A program made the translations under genes and the position numbers. The notes under the pieces were generated by a model. The model saw only the letters and a list, made by a program, of their open reading frames with translations, searched no databases and had not been told where the DNA came from. 64,000 bases of DNA, from contig NZ_JTDI01000003.1 of the NCBI RefSeq assembly GCF_000802225.1, forward strand, positions 310,001-374,000, given 5' to 3'. This DNA is from Novosphingobium malaysiense. Lineage in GTDB: Bacteria > Pseudomonadota > Alphaproteobacteria > Sphingomonadales > Sphingomonadaceae. Shown in pieces: positions 34,268 to 42,444 of the stretch (its first letter is position 1; each line of letters opens with the position of its first letter).

Positions 34268-35548
34268 ATGTTCGACGATTTCTACGGGCTCCAGGCAAGG
34301 CCCTTTCAGCTTACGCCGGACCCGGCATTCTATTTCGAGAGCGCAACGCATCGAAAGGCGCTGTCCTACCTTGGCTATGGCCTTGCGCAGGGTGAGGGCT
34401 TCGTGGTGATCACCGGCGAGGTGGGATCGGGCAAATCGACGCTGGTTGCCTATCTCATGGCCACTATCGACCCGTCGCGCATGTCGGCCGCCACCGTTGT
34501 GACCAGTGCGCTCGACGGCGAGGAGATCGTTCACGTTGTCGCCCAGGCCTTCGGCTTGCAGGTCGCGGGGCACGACAAGGCTTCCGCACTCGGGGCCATC
34601 GAGGCCTACTTGCACGAGGAAGCGCGGGCCGGTCGCCGCTGCCTGTTGATTGTCGACGAGGCCCAGAACCTTTCGATCGGTGCGCTTGAAGAATTGCGCA
34701 TGCTCTCAAATTTTCAACTCGGTTCGCATCCGCTTCTGCAGACCCTGCTGCTCGGCCAACCGGAATTTCGCGATGTGCTGATGGAAAGCCGACAGCTCGA
34801 GCAGCTTCGCCAGCGCGTGATCGCCGCGCACCATCTGGGGGCGATGCAGCCCAAGGAAGTGCAGAGCTACATCGAACATCGCATGAGCTGTGTGGGTTGG
34901 AGCGGCAACCCCAGCTTCGACCAGCGCGTTTTCGCCGAAATCTACGAGGCAACGGGCGGCATTCCGCGCCGGATCAACCAGATTGTAAATCGGCTGCTGT
35001 TGCTTGGCGCCGTCGATGAACGGACCCGTATCGACGGGGCGATGGTTCATCAGGTCCTGGACGAAATGAACGACGATGGCTCGCTGGCACTCGTAACCAG
35101 GAAGCCGGAGGCTGCGCAAGGCGTGAATGAGGCGCCGTCTGATGGCGATGGCAGCGCGTCTGGCACGAGCGTCTCAGTCGATGCTCCGACGGCTGCTTTT
35201 GCAGAGCAGCCGCAAGCGCAGGTTGCACAGCCTGCCAATCCCGATGCGCTCGATTCGGCTGCCGCCACTGCATTGATCGAATCTGCGCTTTCGGATCGCG
35301 ACAGCAGGATCGCGGAATTGCAGGATGCGGTTATCGAACTCGCCGCCGCCGTCGATGCAAGAGATGCCGCTGCGCAAAACGGTGAAGCGGAACAGATTGC
35401 AGACCTGCAGGCCCAACTATCGGAGGTAAGCGATCATGCCGCCAAACTCGAAGCCCGTCTGGGTGAACAGGAGCGTACGCTACGGCACACGCTGACCATG
35501 CTGATTGAATGGATCGAAAGCGGAGAGGGCCAGCGCGCCGCCGCGTGA
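34268..35548 (+). CDS. XrtA-associated AAA ATPase (ExeA-like)
   Basis: A 426-residue ATPase of the TIGR03015 group. The start MFDDFYGLQARPFQLTPDP is characteristic. Walker A GEVGSGKST is at residues 50-58 and Walker B is CLLIVDEAQNLS. After the ATPase and its helical lid (to about 290) comes a low-complexity linker and a C-terminal coiled coil (about 355-410). The GGGAGG before 34268 fixes the start. Partners are unknown, but the family always occurs with XrtA polysaccharide genes. Confidence 0.9.
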   Translation: MFDDFYGLQARPFQLTPDPAFYFESATHRKALSYLGYGLAQGEGFVVITGEVGSGKSTLVAYLMATIDPSRMSAATVVTSALDGEEIVHVVAQAFGLQVAGHDKASALGAIEAYLHEEARAGRRCLLIVDEAQNLSIGALEELRMLSNFQLGSHPLLQTLLLGQPEFRDVLMESRQLEQLRQRVIAAHHLGAMQPKEVQSYIEHRMSCVGWSGNPSFDQRVFAEIYEATGGIPRRINQIVNRLLLLGAVDERTRIDGAMVHQVLDEMNDDGSLALVTRKPEAAQGVNEAPSDGDGSASGTSVSVDAPTAAFAEQPQAQVAQPANPDALDSAAATALIESALSDRDSRIAELQDAVIELAAAVDARDAAAQNGEAEQIADLQAQLSEVSDHAAKLEARLGEQERTLRHTLTMLIEWIESGEGQRAAA

Positions 35549-35575
35549 TCCGTTTTGTCACGGGAGTTTCGTCCG

Positions 35576-36448
35576 ATGAAATCCAATGAGCCGATCAACG
35601 GGCTCTCGGTCGATGTCGAGGACTGGTTCCAGGTCGGTGCCTTCGAGAAGGTGATCGACCGAAACAGCTGGCCTTCGCTGACCGATCGCGTGGAGCGAAA
35701 TTGCGACGAAGTTTTGCGCCTGTTTGATGATTGCGGCGTAAAGGGCACGTTCTTTACGCTCGGCTGGGTGGCTGAACGGCATCCGCGGCTGATGCGCCGG
35801 ATCGCTGCGGAAGGCCATGAGATCGCAAGCCACGGCTGGGATCACGAGCGGGTGTTCCGTCTCGGTGCAGAAGGATTCGCTCTGGATATCGCCCGCGCCC
35901 GCAAGGCAATCGAGGATGCTTCAGGCGCGGCGGTTACGGGCTATAGGGCGCCGAGCTTTTCCATCGATGGCCGCACGCCCTGGGCATTCGAGGTGCTGGC
36001 CGAGCAGGGTTATGCCTACAGCTCCAGCGTCGCGCCTGTTGCCCATGACCATTACGGCTGGCGCGAGGCGCCGCGCTTTGCCTTTCATCCCTTGGCGGAA
36101 AGCGAGCTTGTCGAAGTGCCGGTGACGACTGCGATATTCGCGGGGCGCCGGCTGGCGGCTGGCGGGGGCGGTTTCTTCCGCGTTCTTCCTTATGGATTCT
36201 CGCGTTGGGCGATCCGCCAGGTCAACCGCGAGGAATGCCGTCCGGCAGTCTTCTATTTTCATCCCTGGGAAATCGATCCGGAGCAACCGCGCGTTGCCGA
36301 CGCGCCCATTCGCTCGCGCCTGCGCCACTACACCAACCTCGGTTCCATGGCCGGGAAGTTGCGTCAGCTGATCGGGGATTTTCGCTGGGGACGGATGGAT
36401 GCAGTGGCGGCGCGCGAGGCCACTCGGGCAATGGCATTGGCGGCATGA
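35576..36448 (+). CDS. XrtA-associated polysaccharide deacetylase
   Basis: A 290-residue NodB-type hydrolase. Motif 1 is SVDVEDWFQ, the metal histidine motif SHGWDHERV lies near residue 85, and the arginine motif is GYRAPSFSID. It should remove acetyl groups from an N-acetylated sugar in the polymer. The ATG at 35576 has GGGAG nine bases upstream. The stop overlaps the next gene by four bases. Confidence 0.92.
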   Translation: MKSNEPINGLSVDVEDWFQVGAFEKVIDRNSWPSLTDRVERNCDEVLRLFDDCGVKGTFFTLGWVAERHPRLMRRIAAEGHEIASHGWDHERVFRLGAEGFALDIARARKAIEDASGAAVTGYRAPSFSIDGRTPWAFEVLAEQGYAYSSSVAPVAHDHYGWREAPRFAFHPLAESELVEVPVTTAIFAGRRLAAGGGGFFRVLPYGFSRWAIRQVNREECRPAVFYFHPWEIDPEQPRVADAPIRSRLRHYTNLGSMAGKLRQLIGDFRWGRMDAVAAREATRAMALAA

Positions 36449-37521
36449 ACGCGCCTTTCGCCTTGAGTTGCAGCACGGTGCGACTGGCGAATCTGCATGA
36501 TCCGGGTGAAGTGGCGCGGTTGGAAGGTTTCGTTGCCCGTCATCCCGAGGGCACGCCCTTTCATCGACCGGCGTGGTTTGTCTCTGTTGCCCGTGCGACT
36601 GGAAATGAAGCCCACGCGCTGGTGCAGGAGCGGGGCGGCGACATCGTCGCCTTCCTTCCCCTCGATGCCGTCCATTCGCCGATCTTCGGGCGCGTTCTTG
36701 CGTCGACGGGGTTCGCGGTCGGAGGCGGCCTGCTGGCGCACGTGGGTGCCGATGTGGAAGCGATGTTCGCTGCTGCCGAGGAACTGGCCCGGCGCCTGTC
36801 CTGCCCCTCCATAGAGCTGCGGGGCGGACGTTTACCGCCGGCAGGCGAGGGCTGGGGACTCAAGACCGAATCGCATGCCAACTTTGCCCGTCCGCTGGCC
36901 GCCGACGACGATACGCAGTTGCAGGCGATTCCGCGCAAGCAGCGGGCCGAGGTTCGCAAGTCGCTTGGCAGCGATCTGACAGTGGAAGTCGGAACCTCGG
37001 AGCGCGACCGGGCGGCGCATTACGAAGTGTTCTGCGAAAGCTATCGCAACCTCGGCACCCCCGTTTTTCCGAGGGCGCTCCTGGACGGCGTCGTCGATGC
37101 GTTCGGAAACAATGCCGACATCCTCACGGTCCGCCACGAAGGACGGCCGGTGTCGAGCGTCATCAGCATCTACCATGCAGGCGCCGTCATGCCCTACTGG
37201 GGGGGCGGCACCTGGGCGGCACGGCGGCTGAGGGCCAATGAGCGCATGTACTACGAGCTGATGCTGCATGCCCGCCGCCGCGGCTGCATCATCTTCGACT
37301 TCGGGCGCTCGAAGACGGGAAGCGGCGCCTATCATTTCAAGCGTAACTGGGGCTTCGAGCCGGAGCCACTGACCTACGCGACATGGACCGCGCCGGGCTC
37401 CAAAGTGCGCGAAGCCGATCCCACGAGTTCGAAGCTCTCGTTGCAGATCGCTATCTGGCAGCGCCTGCCTCTTGCGCTCGCAAATCGTCTCGGACCGCCG
37501 ATTGCACGCGGGATCGGCTGA
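36445..37521 (+). CDS. FemAB-family XrtA/PEP-CTERM system-associated protein
   Basis: A 358-residue protein of the FemAB/GNAT fold matching TIGR03019. The N-terminal motif FVARHPEGTPFHRPAWF, the central IPRKQRAEVRKSL and the C-terminal IIFDFGRSKTGSGAYHFKRNWGFE are typical. FemAB relatives join amino acids or acyl groups to amines, so it may add such groups to the polysaccharide. Its ATG overlaps the deacetylase stop, which links the two steps: the deacetylase frees an amine and this enzyme could modify it. Confidence 0.9.
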   Translation: MNAPFALSCSTVRLANLHDPGEVARLEGFVARHPEGTPFHRPAWFVSVARATGNEAHALVQERGGDIVAFLPLDAVHSPIFGRVLASTGFAVGGGLLAHVGADVEAMFAAAEELARRLSCPSIELRGGRLPPAGEGWGLKTESHANFARPLAADDDTQLQAIPRKQRAEVRKSLGSDLTVEVGTSERDRAAHYEVFCESYRNLGTPVFPRALLDGVVDAFGNNADILTVRHEGRPVSSVISIYHAGAVMPYWGGGTWAARRLRANERMYYELMLHARRRGCIIFDFGRSKTGSGAYHFKRNWGFEPEPLTYATWTAPGSKVREADPTSSKLSLQIAIWQRLPLALANRLGPPIARGIG

Positions 37522-38756
37522 TGGGTGAGATAATGTTTCTGGCCCACCGCATCCCGTTCCCGCCGGACCGGGGAGACAAGATTCGCTCGCACCACGTGCT
37601 GAAAGGTCTTGCCCGTCTGGCCCCCGTACATGTGGCGAGTTTTGCGGACGACGAGCAGGATTACCGCTTCGAATCCGATCTGGCCGCGCTTGCCAAGAGC
37701 TACCGTCTCGTCGACCGACGCAAGCCGCTGCCGCTGGCCGGGATCGAAGCCTTGGCATCGGCTAGGCCGCTCAGCCTGACGGCGTTTCACGACCGGCGTC
37801 TGCAACGCTACGTCCGCGAAGTTCTGTCTCGCCATCCTGTCGATGTGATCTACGTATTCTCAGGCCAGATGGCCCAATATGTCCCTGCTGGCTTTCGAGG
37901 ACGCGTCGTGGCCGACCTCGTCGACGTCGATTCCGCAAAGTTCGCGGCCTACGCCGCCAAGAGCACGGGATTCCGGGCATGGATGGAACGCCGGGAGGGC
38001 AGGCTGATGCGCGCGGTAGAGGCGCGGATCGTGGGAAGCAGCGACGTCACCTTGCTGATAAGCGAAGCCGAAGTGCGGCTGCTGCGCTCCCGTCTTTCGG
38101 ATACTGCAGCGAGCGCTTCCAAAATCTGTGCCATGGGCAACGGCATCGACAGCGCGGGGTTCGATCCGGTTCGTGTTTCGCCTGAACCGCGAATGCTGGA
38201 AAAGCGTGCGCCGCGCCTGATCTTCACGGGACAGATGGATTATGCCCCCAACGTCGAAGCGGTTACGCGCGCGATGGATAGGATAATGCCGCTGGTCAGA
38301 AAGTTCTGCCCCGATGCGACATTGCATGTCGTTGGACGCAATCCGCCGCCATCTCTGCAGGCCCGTAGCGGTCGAGACGGTATCGAGGTCTGGGGCAGGG
38401 TGGAGGACATCCGTCCGTGGCTCTCCGCTGCAGACATCGCCCTCGTTCCGCTCGAACTCGCGCGCGGTGTGCAGAACAAGGTGCTGGAAGCGATGGCGAT
38501 GCAGCTTCCCGTTGTGCTCTCGCCGGAGGCGGCAACAGGCATTGATGCATGCGACGGGCGCGACTTTCTCGTAGCGGGTAGCGATGCCGACCTGGCCGAT
38601 GCAGTCATCTCCCTGGTCCGCGATCCGAAGCGCGAGAAGCGTGTAGCCTCGGCGGCAAGGGATTGGATCGTCGCGCACGCCGGTTGGGATACAGCGCTGG
38701 CGAAGCTCCCGGATTATCTGGGGTTCGGCGGTCGGAGCCTGAGCGATGCCGCCTGA
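37521..38756 (+). CDS. Glycosyltransferase, XrtA-associated (stp1 type)
   Basis: A 411-residue GT4-like glycosyltransferase of the TIGR03087 group. The N-terminal FLAHRIPFPPDRGDKIRSHH is the signature. The donor-binding lobe contains LIFTGQMDYAPNVEAV and the EX7E-like region LVPLELARGVQNKVLEAMAM. It overlaps the FemAB stop by one base (TGATG) and the exosortase start by 11 bases. It probably adds a sugar to the polymer repeat unit on the cytoplasmic face. Confidence 0.91.
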   Translation: MGEIMFLAHRIPFPPDRGDKIRSHHVLKGLARLAPVHVASFADDEQDYRFESDLAALAKSYRLVDRRKPLPLAGIEALASARPLSLTAFHDRRLQRYVREVLSRHPVDVIYVFSGQMAQYVPAGFRGRVVADLVDVDSAKFAAYAAKSTGFRAWMERREGRLMRAVEARIVGSSDVTLLISEAEVRLLRSRLSDTAASASKICAMGNGIDSAGFDPVRVSPEPRMLEKRAPRLIFTGQMDYAPNVEAVTRAMDRIMPLVRKFCPDATLHVVGRNPPPSLQARSGRDGIEVWGRVEDIRPWLSAADIALVPLELARGVQNKVLEAMAMQLPVVLSPEAATGIDACDGRDFLVAGSDADLADAVISLVRDPKREKRVASAARDWIVAHAGWDTALAKLPDYLGFGGRSLSDAA

Positions 38757-40308
38757 ACTGCGCACAGTTATGGGCGGCCTTGGCGCCGCTGGTCGGAGTC
38801 TTTCACCGGCCTGGCAGAAGGCGTTGGTGCGCCTTGGCGCGGTATGGACCGTTATCCTCGTCATGTTCGCTTCCGACTGGTCGGCGATGGCGCGGCAGTG
38901 GTGGGATATCTCCACTTACAACCACATCGTCCTGATCCCGGCTATCCTCGTGTGGCTCGTGTGGCAGCGTTGGCCGGAACTGGAAAAGCTGGAGCCTGTG
39001 GCATGGTGGCCCGGGCTGACCCTTTTTGCCGGGGCAGCCTTTATCTGGGTGTTGGGCGCCATGTCCGGACTGGATCTGGCAAGGCAGTTGGGCGCTGTAT
39101 GCATGTTAGGGGCCGCCGTTCCCGTGCTTCTGGGCCTTCGCGTCAGTGCCGGCCTGATTTTCCCGCTAGGCTACCTCGTTTTCCTCGTTCCCGTGGGGGA
39201 GGAACTGGTCAAGGTTCTGCAGATGGTGACGGCGGAGATCACCATTGCCCTGACCCACATCAGCGGCATTCCCGCAGTGATCGACGGCGTCTTCATCGAA
39301 ACGCCCGCCGGGTTGTTCGAGGTTGCGGAGGCATGCTCGGGCGTGAAGTTTCTCATCGCCATGATCGCATTCGGCGTGTTGGCGGCCAACGTATGCTTCG
39401 TTAGCTGGGGCCGACGTCTGGCGATGCTGGCGGCCTGTATCGCCGTTCCGATCGTCGCCAATGGCATCCGGGCGTGGGGCACGATTTACGCCGCCCAGAT
39501 ATTCGGTATCGAAACTGCGGCGGGATTTGATCACATTGTCTACGGATGGATCTTCTTCGCGCTCGTGCTCTCCCTGGTGATCCTCGGCGCGTGGCGTTTC
39601 TTCGACCGGCCCGTGAACGTGCCGGTCATCGACGCGGAGGCCATCCGCAGCTCGCCATTGCTGGCACGACTGGACGTCCCGTCGCTTTCCTACAAACGGG
39701 TCCTGTTCGCGATAGCCGCCATCATGATCGCGGCGAGGGGCTGGGCTCTAGGCGCCGAGAGCCTGGCTGCGCCCATGCCCCGAATGATCGACCTGCCGGA
39801 CGTGCCCGGCTGGACGCGCGTGGACTATTCGCCCCGCATCTGGTGGGAACCGCGTGCCGACGGCGCAAAGCACAAGCTGCTCGGCCGGTATCGCGATACC
39901 AAGGGAAGTGAGGTTGACGTCTTCGTCGCCGTCTATCCGCGGCAAGGGGAGGGAAGCGAGGCCGGAGGTTTCGGACAGGGCGCAGTCATGCCGGACAGTC
40001 CCTGGTCGTGGCAATCGCCCGGTCCTGCCTTCGATACCGGCAAGAGCGAGCGGTTGCTGGGCAGCGGCAACGTCGAACGTCTAGCCGTGACCTGGTATCG
40101 CAATGGTCAGATGCTTTCGGGGAGCAACGCAGAGCTCAAACTGGCTGTGATCGCCAATCACCTGCTTTTCCGCGTCAGGCCCACCACCACACTGATCCTT
40201 TCGGCAGAAGATGGCTACAAGGGCTCACCGGCGCAGGCCATCGCTGATTTCCGTCGATCCGTCGGTCCCCTCGGACCATGGATGGACCGCTTCGCCGGCG
40301 TGCGGTAA
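38746..40308 (+). CDS. xrtA: Exosortase A with fused EpsI domain
   Basis: A 520-residue membrane transpeptidase-like protein. About eight helices span residues 30-295. The catalytic residues are C197 (EACSG), R242 (NGIRAWG) and H263 (DHIVYG). The soluble C-terminal part (about 320-520) is the EpsI domain, here fused as expected for XrtA. XrtA cleaves PEP-CTERM sorting signals and is linked to exopolysaccharide export. The start overlaps the glycosyltransferase gene by 11 bases; an ATG at 38770 is an alternative. Confidence 0.95.
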   Translation: MPPELRTVMGGLGAAGRSLSPAWQKALVRLGAVWTVILVMFASDWSAMARQWWDISTYNHIVLIPAILVWLVWQRWPELEKLEPVAWWPGLTLFAGAAFIWVLGAMSGLDLARQLGAVCMLGAAVPVLLGLRVSAGLIFPLGYLVFLVPVGEELVKVLQMVTAEITIALTHISGIPAVIDGVFIETPAGLFEVAEACSGVKFLIAMIAFGVLAANVCFVSWGRRLAMLAACIAVPIVANGIRAWGTIYAAQIFGIETAAGFDHIVYGWIFFALVLSLVILGAWRFFDRPVNVPVIDAEAIRSSPLLARLDVPSLSYKRVLFAIAAIMIAARGWALGAESLAAPMPRMIDLPDVPGWTRVDYSPRIWWEPRADGAKHKLLGRYRDTKGSEVDVFVAVYPRQGEGSEAGGFGQGAVMPDSPWSWQSPGPAFDTGKSERLLGSGNVERLAVTWYRNGQMLSGSNAELKLAVIANHLLFRVRPTTTLILSAEDGYKGSPAQAIADFRRSVGPLGPWMDRFAGVR

Positions 40309-40321
40309 AGGCCCCCCTCGC

Positions 40322-42217
40322 ATGTGCGGCATTGCCGGTATCTTTCATCTGGAAACGCCCAAACCTGTCGATCCCGGCAGGGTCGAAGCGATGTGCGATG
40401 CGATCGCCCATCGTGGTCCGGATGGCCACGGCGTCTGGACCGCACCCGGTGTAGGCCTGGGACATCGCCGTCTTTCGATCATCGACCTGGCCGGTTCGCC
40501 GCAGCCGATGGCAGCATGCGACGGCCGCGCAATGCTCGTATTCAACGGCGAGATCTACAATTTTCGCGAGCTGCGCCACGAACTGAAGAACGCGGGTGCC
40601 GTCTTTCGGACTGACGGCGATAGCGAGGTGATCCTCGCTGCGTGGCAGCGCTGGGGGCCCGATTGCGTCACACGCCTGCATGGCATGTTTGCCTTCGCAA
40701 TTTACGATCTCGATTCCCGGACATTGTTCCTTGCCCGTGACAGACTTGGGGTCAAACCCCTGTACCTGGCGCCATTGAGCGACGGCAGCCTGGCATTCGG
40801 TTCTGAACTCAAGGCTTTGCTGGCCCATCCGCTTTTGCGGCGCGAGGTCGATCCGCTGGCCATCGACGATTTTCTCGCATGGGGCTACGTGCCGGATCAT
40901 CGGTCGTTCCTTAAAGGTGTGTCGAAGTTGCCGGCGGGGCATTCCTTGCTGCTGCGCCACGGGGCGCCGCTTCCCAGGCCCGCCCAGTGGTGGGACGTTT
41001 CCTTTGCCGAGCGTCGCAAGGGCAAGCCTGCCGATCTCGAGGCGGAGCTGCTCCACCTCATGCGGCAGGCGGTATCCTCGCGCATGGTCGCCGACGTGCC
41101 GCTGGGGGCATTTCTTTCAGGCGGCGTCGATAGCTCCACAGTCGTCGCCCTGATGGCAGAGGCAAGCCAGCATCCGGTGAAGACATGTTCCATCGGCTTT
41201 GACGTCGCTGCGCTGGATGAAAGCGATTACGCTGCAAAGGTCGCCCGCCAGTACCATACGGATCACGCATCGCGTCAGGTTTCGCCGGATGACTTCGATG
41301 CCATCGACGTACTTGCCGGTATGTTCGACGAGCCTTTTGCCGATGCCTCGGCGCTCCCGACATGGCGTGTGTGCCAATTGGCCCGCAAGTCCGTGACCGT
41401 CGCCTTGTCCGGCGATGGCGCGGACGAGGCCCTGGCCGGATACCGGCGACACGTCTTCCTGCACGGCGAGGATCGTGTGCGGGCGTTGCTTCCGCAAGCG
41501 CTTCGCGCGCGCCTGTTCGGATCGCTCGGCGCGCTCTACCCCAAGGCCGATTGGGCCCCGCGGCCGCTGCGGGCCAAGACCACTTTGCTGTCGCTGGCGG
41601 GCGACAGTGCCGAGGGATATTGTCGCGCTCTGGCCTACGCCTCTCCGGAATCGCGCGATCGGCTCTACTCGGATGCATACAGGCGTCTGCGCGGCGAATA
41701 TCGGGCCGAACGACCGCTGCTCGACCTGATGCGCTCGGCCCCGGCGCGATCGGGCCTGGATCGCGCGCAATATGCGGACCTCAAGGTGTGGCTTCCGGGC
41801 GACATCCTCACAAAGGTCGATCGCGCCAGCATGGCTGTCAGCCTCGAAGCGCGCGAACCGTTGCTGGATCATCGGTTGATCGAATTTGCCGCAAGCCTGC
41901 CCGAATCGATGCGCGTGCGCGGGGGGCAGGGCAAGTGGCTGATGAAGCACGCGATGCGCCGATTCCTGCCGGATGACATCCTCTATCGTCCGAAACAGGG
42001 ATTCGTGACGCCGATTGCACAATGGTTTCGCGGCCCTTTGGCGCAGACGGCTCGAGACATTGCCGGGAGCGCGACACTGGCGCAGACAGAGTGGTTCGAT
42101 ACGCGCCGCCTGGCCGGCCTTGTGGATGACCATGTATCTGGAACGGCAGACAATTCCCGGACGCTGTGGCAGCTTCTGATGTTGAACAAGGCATTTACCC
42201 AGTTGGGTATCGGTTGA
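40322..42217 (+). CDS. XrtA/PEP-CTERM system-associated amidotransferase
   Basis: A 631-residue glutamine-dependent amidotransferase of the asparagine synthase B family (TIGR03108 type). The nucleophile is Cys 2 of MCGIAGIF, and the glutaminase domain runs to about residue 210. The synthetase domain has the pyrophosphate loop FLSGGVDSS near residue 270. In XrtA loci it is thought to amidate a uronic acid or similar group in the polymer. It starts 13 bases after xrtA and is the last gene of the arm. Confidence 0.92.
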   Translation: MCGIAGIFHLETPKPVDPGRVEAMCDAIAHRGPDGHGVWTAPGVGLGHRRLSIIDLAGSPQPMAACDGRAMLVFNGEIYNFRELRHELKNAGAVFRTDGDSEVILAAWQRWGPDCVTRLHGMFAFAIYDLDSRTLFLARDRLGVKPLYLAPLSDGSLAFGSELKALLAHPLLRREVDPLAIDDFLAWGYVPDHRSFLKGVSKLPAGHSLLLRHGAPLPRPAQWWDVSFAERRKGKPADLEAELLHLMRQAVSSRMVADVPLGAFLSGGVDSSTVVALMAEASQHPVKTCSIGFDVAALDESDYAAKVARQYHTDHASRQVSPDDFDAIDVLAGMFDEPFADASALPTWRVCQLARKSVTVALSGDGADEALAGYRRHVFLHGEDRVRALLPQALRARLFGSLGALYPKADWAPRPLRAKTTLLSLAGDSAEGYCRALAYASPESRDRLYSDAYRRLRGEYRAERPLLDLMRSAPARSGLDRAQYADLKVWLPGDILTKVDRASMAVSLEAREPLLDHRLIEFAASLPESMRVRGGQGKWLMKHAMRRFLPDDILYRPKQGFVTPIAQWFRGPLAQTARDIAGSATLAQTEWFDTRRLAGLVDDHVSGTADNSRTLWQLLMLNKAFTQLGIG

Positions 42218-42444
42218 TCGGGACGGAATGCGCGTGTCCACGGCCGGAAGACGGATAATCCATACCCAGTCATTAACTATACCGATTCTTAGGACATTTG
42301 CTCTAGACCCGCCAGATGACCGTCAAAATGGGACGCGCATGATCAACATTCGTCGTCATCGCCGACGCCTGATGCGGGCTTTTCCCGCGGCGATGACCTG
42401 TGCACGTCCCAGGTTAGCGATCGCCGCGCAATGCCGAGGCCATC

